From Conoideocrella luteorostrata (taxonomy: Eukaryota; Ascomycota; Sordariomycetes; Hypocreales; Clavicipitaceae), in NCBI GenBank assembly GCA_032433595.1, contig JASWJB010000281.1, positions 1-59,173 on the forward strand: a stretch of 59,173 bases of DNA, written 5' to 3'. The notes below the pieces were generated by a model. It saw only the letters and a list, made by a program, of their open reading frames with translations, did not search any database and was not told the origin of the DNA. Positions within the stretch are counted from its first letter, which is position 1. Each line of letters opens with the position of its first letter. Of this stretch, positions 34,770-44,860 are shown in pieces. Made by a program: the position numbers and the translations under genes.

Positions 34770-35090
34770 ACAAGGCATCACATACACATGCGCGTAATTG
34801 CGCGTAATCCTGCGGAATTCATTTTAATCCTTCAGGCCATTGAATTACTGATAATTCTATTATTCTGCATACTAGTAAAAGCCTCATTTCTGCTCACAAC
34901 AGAAGAGTTGAAAATTAGTTGCAAGTCGGGATGCGCAGCAATGGATAACAATAAGAGGCGCCAAGAGCCAAAATGAGGCTTTTGCTAGCATACAAAACAA
35001 TAGAAATATTCGTAATCCAAAGGCCTGAAGGACCGAATTGAATTCTACAGGATTCCATGCAATTCCACACATGCGCATGTGATGCCTTGT
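34770..35090. mobile_element. fold-back/MITE-like element with long inverted arms
   Basis: The ends are perfect inverted repeats (ACAAGGCATCACAT at 34770 and its complement ending at 35090). The arms of about 125 bp (34770-34895 and 34965-35090) match each other in opposite orientation with roughly 75-80 percent identity by eye. Evidence includes two ORFs on opposite strands with similar peptides (NPAEFILILQA against NPVEFNSVLQA; ILVKASF against MLAKASF). The arms are separated by about 70 bp of spacer. No transposase or clear target duplication is visible, as expected for a non-autonomous element. Confidence 0.8.
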
Positions 35091-35960
35091 TGTGCCGTTG
35101 CATATGACAGTATGCGACTGCGAGATGCTTGGTACGAATACCAGGTTTGGGAAACTGGCATGAACCTACTTTCGACCGTAAATGAACAACGCTGCACAAA
35201 CACAATCACATCGTAGAGTTCACAGCGTACTATGTTAAAACGTGGTAGAATCGCTGTTCTATACACGTGTTCAGTTTACGATGCGTTTATGTGCGCCAAA
35301 CTATTACCGAAAATCGCACCAGGTTATTAGGGCTCCGAACGATCTCGAGTTTTAAGTTTTACGTGGGGCTTTTAGGAGATGACCAGTCAAAATTGGAAGT
35401 ACACGATATTGTCAAACAGGTTGGTCTCGCTGTATAATTCACATTGAAACGAAGCATAGATGAGTTAAAGAAAGGCTAGGGCAGGAACTAGCTAATCACT
35501 CTGCGGTCCATCACTCGAGCTGTTCGTAAAGGTCTTAAACGAGCACTGTAAAATAGTGCCACCTACAGTTCGCCAAAGCACAGTCAGAGTAAACTGTAAT
35601 GCACAATTATGCCACAATTTCGCTTGTGTTGTACGATATATTTGATAAGTACCAAGCTCGCCAAGCTGTGAACGAAGTGCAGTTAATCTTGTCTATGGAG
35701 CCGCCCAATCCAGCCTGGGCAAACAAAATATGGCGGTTATCTTCAAAGCTTAAACATAGCCTTGGAATATAAGTCCCATTCCCTCCGAGTGAGTGTTCAG
35801 TCCTACCATCTCGAAAGCACCCTTTCCCAACTCTGTTGCTCGACGAAGGTGTACACGACAACGTGCTCTATGGTGGCAGGCAGCTGTCAATGTAGCGCCT
35901 GTACCACCAACAAAATTCAATGCCGATTCCGTTGCCCGAAGCAGAATGATTTGTATCCCC
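35091..35960. other. spacer, no gene seen
   Basis: This 870-bp AT-leaning stretch lies between the fold-back element and the membrane-protein gene. Only short open frames are present. Confidence 0.5.
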
Positions 35961-36596
35961 TCACACGATGGAAGGTGATAGTGACATCTCAGGTACAGGA
36001 GTCTTGTTCTGTCGGGCGTAGCGGAACTCTACGTACGACACCAATGCAGCATATGACGCAAGCGTGCTATAATGATAAACTCTAGTCAGCAAGCTGCTTA
36101 ACTACTTGAGATAAAGAGAAAGAGAGGGGTGACTTGCCTTAAAAAAATACCAATGCCCATAATTATCCATCCCAGCACGCACGATATACCCACACATGAC
36201 TGTGCATTAGCCTGAATAGTCATGAACACCACAGCAGACCAGAAGATTATTTCAAGCGAGTTGAGGACGAGATTGGCCTTGACGCTCTTGCGCTTCTTAA
36301 ATCGGTTAATGTGCTCGGTGCAAAGTTGATAAGAAATTATGACGAGTGACTTGGCTCCCTGCACCTCCATCTTAGATACTTGTTCTTGTGCAGGTTTCAA
36401 GTTCTGAGATACGTACCACACCCAGAGCCATAGCGTTGGTTCTGGTTCGCGGAGAGGTGCGAGTAAGTGTTGCCAGCCGGACACCTGCTAATATCATGAT
36501 AATAGCGGTGATTGTGATCTGGACAGTATGTGTGGCCAATTTATATTTCGGGTTTGTGAGACTTAACATTGCTCTTGGCATTGGAGACGCAACCAT
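35961..36596 (-). CDS. small four-pass membrane protein (MARVEL-like)
   Basis: Three exons (36596-36417, 36358-36138, 36066-35961) give 168 aa. The first intron (58 nt) is GT-AG. The second (71 nt) starts with GC in the context AAG|GCAAGT and ends TATAG, the standard rare GC-AG class, with a CTGAC branch point. Four hydrophobic segments are visible: VQITITAIIMILAGV, ALGVGAKSLVIISYQL, SLEIIFWSAVVFMTIQA and VLGWIIMGIGIFLSTLASYAALV, followed by a short hydrophilic tail (VEFRYARQNKTPVPEM). The topology and the N-terminal SLTNPKYKLATH phrase resemble uncharacterised fungal MARVEL-type membrane proteins. Without the GC-AG splice the protein would stop in the fourth helix. No specific function can be assigned. 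Confidence 0.78.
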
Positions 36597-37560
36597 GATT
36601 TATTTTTGTAGGATGGTGAATAAGTGTGTGTGAGATGTAAGTGGAGTTGGAATAATGTCTTGTCTTTCTGGTCTTGGAAATGTGAAGCTTAAAGGCAAGC
36701 TTATATAGTTTTTAAGTTTTTGTTAATGGGCAACATTTTAGGTCTTTGCATCACCGTTGCGTCCGATCCGAGGACGCATTCTGTCCACTGGGAGTGTCTA
36801 AGCCACGCGTAATGTACATGTTACCTGCTGCTAGCCAAAGTTGGAGCCTTAGACAACCTTCAAAAGAGGATCGCGCGTACTACTAGATATAACGAGCCAA
36901 GTCATTGGTGCAAGTAAAGCAAAATCCGAACCCGAATCTCAATAGCGTCGTATAAGCCTCAACGGGCACACCATAGTTCGGTTTCGCATTCGCTTTTGAT
37001 TGGACAGTTCAGTCTCCACAAATATTCTACGGAAGCGGACTGCTCAGGTTGTCCGTTAATTGGCATTTAATATATGAAAATTTCCCGAAGGAAATGATCA
37101 TCAGAGGCTGGTGCCACTCGGTACCGTTATGCAGAGGGTTTACGGAGTATAATGTAGGCACCTATGAACAGCGTTGTGACGAATATAGCCAAATTAAGGC
37201 GAACACGGGAGGGTACCACCCAGCGCTAAAGCGGTCGTTTAGGGACCTGCATATTGTGTTACAAAAAAAGATAGGGGGCCATGATGTCAAAGGCAATAAA
37301 GTGCATTATCCATGCTATTAGTGTGGAGCCTCACCTTTGGCCGAATTTTGTGACACACGTTATGTAGCGACTCTAACTAACAGACTGTATGCTCAAACAA
37401 GTTTCATTGTAGTTACTGCACACATACATAGTCCATCATGAGCACCGTTGTATACACTCATCGCCTAATCCAGTACAATTTGCCATCATAATTATCGTCA
37501 TGCAGAGCCTTACACAACTCTCTTCCGACACAGTAGCATTCTGGAGGCATCGGGGACCGA
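36597..37560. other. spacer, no gene seen
   Basis: About 1 kb upstream of the membrane-protein gene. One 90-codon frame at 37049 begins with TTG and has no recognisable features. A TACGGAGTA motif lies at 37141. Confidence 0.45.
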
Positions 37561-37599
37561 CTAAACAAGATGGTTATTGACAGTACGGCGAAGCAAAAT

Positions 37600-37920
37600 T
37601 AGACTCGAGGGCCAAATATACCAGGTGAGCAAACTAAATTTTAGGATACTTGACAGAACCATTTTAAAATTGTATTGCATTACAGCGTGAGAAATAATCA
37701 TTTTAATTTCGTTGGCGGCAAAAAAGCGCACCCTGGGCAGGCATAACATCCATAGCCAAACACCAGGCTATCTTAAGTGCCACTGACGAATTGGTTCAGC
37801 GCCGCTGCTTCCGTGGAGACTTTTACCTTGGCCCTTTCTTGTAGCTTGTTGAATCGCAGCGAGTCGAATTCCTCGTACGCTTGACGAAGGATTCCAACAG
37901 TATATCCCACAATGGCTGCA
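37600..37920 (-). pseudogene. C-terminal relic of a second cytochrome P450
   Basis: Reading the minus strand gives EEFDSLRFNKLQERAKVKV, then a stop (TAA at 37773-37775), then DSLVFGYGCYACPG and, after a one-base frame change, RFFAANEIKMIISHAVMQY. This is the PERF-to-haem-loop end of a fungal P450 of the type FGYGRxACPGRFFAANEIK (ent-kaurene-oxidase/CYP68-like neighbours). The conserved Arg of the haem loop is Cys (TGT, one C-to-T step from CGT). No upstream P450 domains are recognisable; the fragment is 5' truncated and dead. Confidence 0.75.
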
Positions 37921-37929
37921 AGTGACTCA

Positions 37930-38678
37930 TGTTTTTCGCGTTGCGACGCTGGATCTCGATGTTATGGGCTTGATTCCTAGGTTTCTTGATTTTATTTGAG
38001 TTCTAAGTGATCCGAGCATCAAGTTGGAAACAGGTCTGTTGCATGTAAGCCCTACCCTGTTCAAAGTTTAACTCGACCTGTCCGTGCTTCCTATTGTGCT
38101 TAGCAGAGGATTCCAACAAAACCCTTCATCGACTCGAGATTCGATCTCTTTGAAGCTGTCACACAAAAAATGGCGTAGCCAGTTTGTCGACCCAAAAGGC
38201 ACACCCAACACTCACGTATACTGAGGTCTGACACACACCCAGCAACGCTCCGTACACTTCGAGAAAGGCTTCTCGAAAAGGCCTCCCGTAATTCGTAGTG
38301 ACCCGTCTTTTGCCGAGATCAAATGGTCTTGCAGGTTGCTTGCCTCTTGTGGAGCAACTGCGCACTTCAATTGAATAAAATAATAAATGAATGTGTGAGG
38401 CACAATGCCCAAGTAAACTTCGGGGGAAAACTTCTGTCAATGCTGATTCTTGATTCTTTTTCTCGAAGAGCACAATCGCTCTACTTATAGCTATACTGGT
38501 TGACTTGACCAAATTGGTCAAGTCCACAACGCACGTGAATTCAACCTTGTCACCCTAGAGGATCGTTTCCGCCCACACACCAGAGGCCACTTTTCATGTG
38601 TAGTTATGACCCTTAAATAGGCTCATGTTTTCCTGTGATAGAAGCGAGCATCAATCTGTTCGAAGAGAGTATCTGTCT
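37930..38678. other. repeat-zone spacer
   Basis: No gene is identified. A short segment near 38080-38104 is an inverted match to 39499-39520 (core GTGCTTCCTATTGTGCTT), linking it to the repeat family further right. A 122-codon minus-strand frame (38159-38527) shows no family signature. Confidence 0.4.
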
Positions 38679-38791
38679 GGGGCTCGTTGGGTGACTCTGG
38701 CTAATAGGCGCCTTATATAGCCGGGTACTGAGGGTATTCGGCATCGGCCGCTACCGCTGGATCTTTTTGTTCCTGGCGTAGTGGGTAAACC
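38679..38791 (+). repeat. dispersed repeat block, copy 1 (inverted copy at 43851-43964)
   Basis: About 113 bp, from GGGGCTCGTT to GTGGGTAAACC, matches 43851-43964 in reverse orientation with only a few differences. It contains a TATATAG box and, at its 3' end, TGGCGTAGTGG, which fits the RNA polymerase III box A consensus. Copy 1 is followed at 38819 by a box-B-like TTCAAATCCC. It may be the head of a SINE or the internal start of an LTR element. Confidence 0.7.
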
Positions 38792-38840
38792 CAGTACCCA
38801 TCGTGACAGTATCGACTTGTTCAAATCCCAATTTACATCG

Positions 38841-39032
38841 ATGTTCGAAGCTGTCACATTGAGAGGCGAGTCGAGTAACAGTATCGAGAATTTGCTGGAG
38901 AATACTTGTGTCCATGATGAAGAGCAAATGATCATGGATGAAGAGTACATGATGGACGAAGAGCAAATGATCATAGATGAAGAGCAAATGATCATGGACC
39001 AAGAGCAAATGATCATGGATGAAGAGGAATAG
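38841..39032 (+). repeat. 21-bp coding-type minisatellite in a 63-codon ORF
   Basis: From 38919 to 39020 there are four 21-bp units (GAAGAGCAAATGATCATGGAT and close variants) plus one 18-bp variant. All stay in frame with an ORF from ATG 38841 to TAG 39032. The peptide ends in repeats of the type DEEQMIM. Length changes are multiples of three, which suggests past coding selection. Whether it is expressed is unknown; it sits between two parts of a repeat family. Confidence 0.6.
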
Positions 39033-39264
39033 AAGAGTGGCCATGGATGGGGTTTATCGACAATTTTTACTCAGAGGAGGAGCCGAGACCTGATGGGTAA
39101 GTGCTGGGGCCAGGAAGGTGTGTCTCAACCTTGGTACTGATTGTATATGCAAGGGCTAACCTACGGTATGGCTGTAAGTAAGCTCAACCTCGGAAAGTCT
39201 CTGTAGTGGGGATACTAAGCGAACTTACATACTGGAACTCACTCCGTATTTGGGAAAGAGCTAC

Positions 39265-39475
39265 TGTTGGAATATGTCACAAGTGAGCAGCTATGGATGT
39301 CTGAATGTGTGGAATTGTCCTTGTATTCTATCTAATTTGACGAGGAATTAGACCTCTTCTTATAGATGACTACTATCTATGAATTCCGTCATCGGACCCG
39401 GAAGGTTGTCTCACGATATCTCCACAGGTCAGAATCCGTAACCGGCTCACTGTGATCCGTAACACATTTGTAACA
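39265..39475 (+). mobile_element. solo LTR-like repeat, copy 1
   Basis: About 211 bp beginning TGTTGGAATATGTCACA and ending TTTGTAACA (TG...CA ends). It matches 44219-44424 in reverse orientation at high identity, with further weaker matching a few bases beyond. This is consistent with a solo or fragmentary LTR. No reverse transcriptase or integrase remains nearby. Confidence 0.7.
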
Positions 39476-39499
39476 TGCTTCATTTGACAGAATCCCTCG

Positions 39500-40616
39500 T
39501 CAAGCACAATAGGAAGCACGGAGCAGGTCACGTGGCTACCTTTTGGCCATGGTATTTATACGACGATGTCAGGACTTTCTTCCTGACTTGCTTCCTCTTC
39601 TTAGATAGACACAGATTATTGAATATATTGCATTTCATTTTGACTGTTTGGTATCGATAACTTGCATAAGACCTTGTGCAACCCATAGCTGCTTAACAAA
39701 AGACGTATATCTGCTACGTACAACATCTGGGCACTGGACTGGGGGTATTGATACCTTTTATTGAGTGCGTCATATTGGTGCCTAACGGAATTTCTTGCCT
39801 CCGACAAATGTCGGGTTTAGTTTATTGTGTGTGTGTATCGGTCTCGTTGTCGTGCTTCGTGAGTTGCTCCTTTGGTAACTTCAGCGGCATCCAAACGGCC
39901 GTGTTACGCGATAACTTCTATCGCGTGCAGTTAGATATTACCTAAGAAATATTTGGAGATAATAAATGATAAAATTAAATCATTAATAGGCCCATTAAAG
40001 GTAAGGAACGGCCTCTTGATGGCATGATAACACTTGGAGATGTCTGCTTCAGGAAGCTTCGGGTACCGAGAGGCGCCATTGGTACAAAATGGGGTGATCT
40101 CGCCGTCCGACGTGGAGTCACTGGCTATAGACTTTGTTGCGAAATGTCTAGAGTTCAATAGAAGCTCTATTGATCAAATGACGCGAAATTTCGCTACCAA
40201 AGTTTCCTTGGCGACATCTAGATGAGTCGGAAGGTGTCTCACCAACGTGTTTGCGATCCACCTGACGGATGAGACGCCCATTTTCGCACAGGTCGGCCAC
40301 TGCCTGAGCAATTCTGCACAATGACAGGTATAGTAGAAGACCTCAAGAGATTCGATCTGTTTTTCGCTGAAAGAAGGTTTAGTCAAGGCTTAGTGCTAGC
40401 CATCAACAAGCTGCGTTTATGTACTAACATATAAAATAGCGCAGACAGACCACTTCTCGAGTGCGGTTAAACCCTTCAAATGGGGTAATATTTAACGTGA
40501 AATGAAGAAAACAAAATAATCACTATAATGCGAAAGCTTGTATTATAGGCAAAATAGTTTAGGGCGAAAGCATTCCTCAAATATAAAGATCTATTACGCA
40601 TTCCACGCTCACGCAC
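39500..40616. other. spacer downstream of the SGNH hydrolase
   Basis: Only short open frames on both strands. Around 39955-40000 and 40500-40600 the sequence is AT-rich. No recognisable gene. Confidence 0.45.
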
Positions 40617-42589
40617 CTATATCAGGTATGGCACAAGAGATGTAACCTTTAAGGATCTTCCTTTTGCTCTACGAAATGGAACAACAGGGACATTTCTCCT
40701 CGTAATGTGATACCATCCCGTGGTGTTATCTGGTGTGCCCCCCGTGTTGTTATCAGTACGATTCCTAAACCCCGTCAATTTCATTTCCATCGTCTGCGTC
40801 GAATAGACTAGGCAGCCAACTTGGATCCAGCCACCGCCGTTACGATTGTCACCTATTTCCAGATTGTAAGTAAGTGGAATGATTGCCCTTCTGCTGTTGA
40901 GACTTACAGTTTCGAATGTTGTTTTGGAGCAAGTTAGTGCAGTTGATTCCACCCTTCGTTTCAGTTGGATTTTGCGTGCTTTGCTCAGACGATTCTATGC
41001 AGCCACGTACACCCCAAACATCGTACGACAAGAGCGGCTTATCTACCGGGTAACCATACGTGCTGACTTCACCGACTGGTTTCTTCTTCTTCGGGACCTC
41101 GTTGCAAAATAAATCTGCTCCCTTTATAACGTCGGCGGAACTAGCGGACACTCCTTTGTTTTCCGAATAGCAATTTTGAGCTTTTACATCATAGGGGCCG
41201 TGGTCAACTACTACTTTCCTGGTCAAGTCCTGTATTATAGCCAGAGCGATAGCGTCGGAGAACTTTTCCATGCCTATACTGCGAACTTGAAATGTTTTGA
41301 TTTGAGAGGTAGGAAGCCACCATGCAATATCTGAGGCCTCAGAATCACCTTTTGCGAGCGCCTTGTTGGCATTCTTGAGCGACTGGGCAGCCGGGCCATC
41401 CGGGCTGGCTGTGACTAACTCTGCCATGCTGCAATTCCAGACTGCTACTGGGTCAGAATCGGCATCTAGTTCCGCACGGCATTTACCGGCATCGGGAAGC
41501 CCAATCTTGCCATTTTTGGCGAGATCTTGTCTTTCTTGCTCTTCCTGGATCATTGTTTTTTCGAGTTTTGTCTTGGCACTTTCTGTAGTTTTGATTTCTT
41601 TAGTCTTGTGGTCAATGTCAGGCCAGCCACTAAGGAAGAAATATGTGGATAAGTTCTTTGGGTCGGTTTCTTTGTTTTCCGGTTCGCAGAAGCGGTGTCC
41701 TTGAAATCGAGCATCGACGTCTGCGAAGTGAACCTTGGGTAATTCTCGCTTATTTTCAGAGTTATACTCATCGATGGCTGCTTTAATGACCGTGTTTAGT
41801 CCAAGGACGACTTTGTTCATTTCAGTCCGCAGCTCCGTTGAAAGCGTTTTGATGCCCAGGTCCAGAGATCCCCAAGCCGGATTGAAGAATGGCAAGTTAT
41901 TGCAGTGTTCAGTTTCGTTGTTGAAGAATGTTGGATAGCCAGTAACATAAATTTGGAACGTCTATATAATAGATGAAGAACATAGCTATTAGTAAACACT
42001 GCAGAAATATACATGTACACTTCAATGAAGTGATAGAAGCCTGTAAGTGGAGGCTTTGATTACTCACCTCTCTACCAGACTTGTTCAAGATCTTCACAAA
42101 TGCATTTTTGAGCCTTTTTTTTATCCCATTTTCAGAATCGTCAGCAAACAGGTTTCTGGCTGTCCACTTAGCTTTAAAACAACTCGCCTGGGCTGTAGTT
42201 GCGTTATTCAGGATAGCATCTGCAAGTATGCACTGTTGGATGAGGTCACCAAGACGCAAATCGTTCGCACCGGTAGTGATTAGAGCCGTGTCGTATAAGT
42301 GTGGAGTCTCCCACTCATCTATCCGCTTGTCAAGTTTGGCAGTGGTGTCTCCGGAGCATTCCCTGTGCTGGATTCGATGTGAGCCAACACTATCATCAAG
42401 AATATCGCCATAGTTGTTCAAGCCGATACGGCACTCAGGTTTGAGGTAGGCCACACCGGTTCCCATGCCAGCTGCATACGAGTCACCAAAGGTAACGAGA
42501 TGCTTGGGAGGAGTAATATCCCAGGCGGTAATACACCAGAACTGGCTGCCAAAGGCAAGACACAATAAAAGAAGAGATGTGGAACACAT
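40617..42589 (-). CDS. secreted SGNH/GDSL-type esterase
   Basis: Three exons (42589-42068, 41961-40908, 40852-40617), with introns of 106 and 55 nt, give 603 aa. A signal peptide is present (core LLLLCLAFGSQFWCITA). The SGNH blocks are clear: VTFGDSYAAG with nucleophile Ser37, TTGANDL with Asn109, and VDARFQGHRFCE with the catalytic His263 in the arrangement known from secreted microbial SGNH lipases. Family members hydrolyse lipid, acetyl or other esters; the substrate is unknown. After the catalytic domain comes a long, Lys/Glu-rich stretch (KTKEIKTTESAKTKLEKTM) and a Cys-containing C-terminal region that I do not recognise. The gene stands alone between inverted repeats at 39.3 and 44.2 kb. 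Confidence 0.88.
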
Positions 42590-43850
42590 CTTGTGTAGCT
42601 GTTGAAACTCTGATTTGCTGTGGCTTGTCTTTCACAGAATAGGACATCGAGTATACTTATGTCTGTGAGAAAACAGGGATAGAGGCAGCTCGGCTGTCAA
42701 GGTGCAGGGCCGCAATAGCACCACGGTCACATAATTTCACTTTCCCAACCGAAAAGAAAATCACGCATAATACTGTTAAAAGTATAACTATAATAGCAGC
42801 CGTGCGTGTTATCCTGCAAGCTACAGCCGCATGGGCTATTTGAATAAGACCGCTACGTGAACAGCGTCGACTTGAAAAGTAGCTCAACATATATGCTCCA
42901 TCAAGTAATATTAGCAGCGCTTACGAGTGCGCTGTAGTACTTCTGTACTTTGCCGTATACGACCGGTATTATTAGAGAAAAGTACATCCAGAATTGCCAA
43001 GCGGGCAATATACTATAGTAGAACGCAAGACCGACGCCCAGGTATTTCTATTGTTCTGGGCTAAGATTAGTCGCTCTCCACTAGACAATAGAGGCATAAG
43101 AGGCACTAGCTCTGTAGGTTGCGATTTTTTTTTTGACGCTGTTAAGCCCGGTCCGCGAAATGATCCAAGTCCGAGCGCTTGTTGGGCGCTTGGGTGTTTT
43201 GTATCACTCCTACTCTACCATGCTTAGCGATCGGATGTGTACCTGCAGCAGAGGGACAATACAATACACGGTATAAATGAGTTGTGGAAATTGCATCGGG
43301 GTACCTAAGGGTATAAAACTGGCTCGTTCTCGCTCGAACCTGTCTCTATCTATTGTTCACTGAAACCTGTCATGTTTCAGCCCCTGAATCATGGATCGCG
43401 ATAATTAAAAAATTCCATATTTCTCCGCTCTTCTGCTCACGGTTCAAGCCTATAATTAGCTAAAAGTTTCAGTGTCCTAATTTATTTAAAATGTATAGGC
43501 TCCGTCTCACCCCTTATACTTATCCTGCTATTGTGTGCTTAGTTTAGCATATATGTCTATATTAGTGTTTTCGACGTGATCAACGGACTGTCACGACTGG
43601 GTTCTGATATAGCAGAGTGATGAACAAGACTCCTCCTGATGTATTCGTTGCTTCGTAGCAGCAAGGTAGCACTCTATTGTTGACGGTCTTAATCTCTGGC
43701 CTTCTAAAGAGTTGGTCTTCTCCTTCCCTACTTATGCTTCGCTGCTACCCCGCAGTGAAGAGCTTGCTAGCTGCATGATACTCTCCTCCAATAGCCTGAG
43801 TGCATCACTAGCTCCACGACCTCACGTGTTCCCTGAATGCCCTCACAAGT
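42590..43850. other. spacer, partly repeat-derived
   Basis: The first 300 bp is the hydrolase promoter side. From about 43560 to 43850 the minus strand continues the dispersed repeat block and contains TATATCAGAACCCAG, reminiscent of retroelement leader sequence. No intact coding region was found. Confidence 0.4.
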
Positions 43851-43964
43851 GGTTTACCCACTGCGCCAGGAACAAAAAGATCCAGCAGTAGCGGCCGATG
43901 CCGAATACCCCCAGTATCCAGCTATATAAGGCGCCTATCGGCCAGAGTCAGCTAACGAGCCCCT
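43851..43964 (-). repeat. dispersed repeat block, copy 2
   Basis: Reverse-orientation partner of 38679-38791, including the TATATAG box and a box-A-like TGGCGCAGTGG. The similarity ends directly after GTGGGTAAACC. It lies about 250 bp inside the LTR-like repeat at 44219, so both may belong to one element. Confidence 0.7.
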
Positions 43965-44218
43965 GACACGGACGCTCTTTATCTCCAGTGCCGCCGCATT
44001 ATGTCGGAAATTATGATGAATTCTCACGCTTTATATTATCTTGTATTTTCCTTTCTCGACGCATTCGCACCTGCTGAGACTGGTATTAATTCAAATTATC
44101 CAGACTGATTTCATCCCACATGATTGTCGAAGGCAGCATCTTGCTTACGCTAGTGTCACAGAATATCGTGTATTTCTAAGATGCTGCCGGAAGCGTACGA
44201 TATCTGTCAAGAAGAGCA

Positions 44219-44424
44219 TGTTACAAATGTGTTACGGATCACAGTGAGCCGGTTACGGATTCTGACCCAGTGGAGATATCGTGAGACAACCTTCCGGGTC
44301 CGATGACGGAATTCATAGATAGTAGTCATCTATGAGAAGAGGTCTAATTCCTCGTTAAATTAGATAGAATACAAGGACAATTCCACACATTCAGATATCC
44401 ATAGCTGCTCACTTGTGACAATAT
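44219..44424 (-). mobile_element. LTR-like repeat, copy 2
   Basis: Inverted copy of 39265-39475, with the same TGTTACAAATGTG end and the same internal sequence. Together with copy 1 it brackets the SGNH hydrolase gene. Confidence 0.7.
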
Positions 44425-44487
44425 CACTGGAAGCAATGGAATAAATGAACCCGGAAGAAGCATTCTGAGAAGACATAAGTAATCGTC

Positions 44488-44549
44488 AATTCCCTCGATA
44501 AATTAGATAGAATACAAGGACAACTCCGCTTATCAGACATCCATAGCTG
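44488..44549 (-). mobile_element. partial LTR-like repeat, copy 3
   Basis: About 62 bp (core AATTAGATAGAATACAAGG, then CATCCATAGCTG) repeats the end of copy 2 in the same orientation. It is probably a truncated LTR left by a nested or earlier insertion. Confidence 0.65.
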
Positions 44550-44860
44550 TTGCGTAGAATCTAAGCCCTACTCACAGCCACTGGAGTACTTTTGCTCCAT
44601 AGTCAAGTGCTTAATTGTTCCCGCAGGCGTAGCGCCCCCGGGTTTGGGTCTTCAACCAGCGTGCAGGGTCAGCTGACCATCTTCGCTGCGGAAGTGGGCC
44701 CAACGACTCCTTTCGCCAAACTGGGAAAAAGTAGCGCGATTTTCAGGCTTGAGATTTCGTCTCAAAAAGTTTAGAGATGGCGTTCCGTCTACATATGTAA
44801 CGATAAGGTCGAGAGCTAGCATTGATTCGGTACTTATCATACCAATGAAAAATTGAGAAT

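Noticed and set aside
37049..37321. 90-codon plus-strand frame starting MSVNWHLIYENF
   Set aside because: It begins with TTG, not ATG, and has no family features or splice context.
42657..42890. 77-codon minus-strand ORF with a hydrophobic stretch
   Set aside because: Short, no homology recognised, and it lies in the promoter side of the SGNH gene; chance is as likely.
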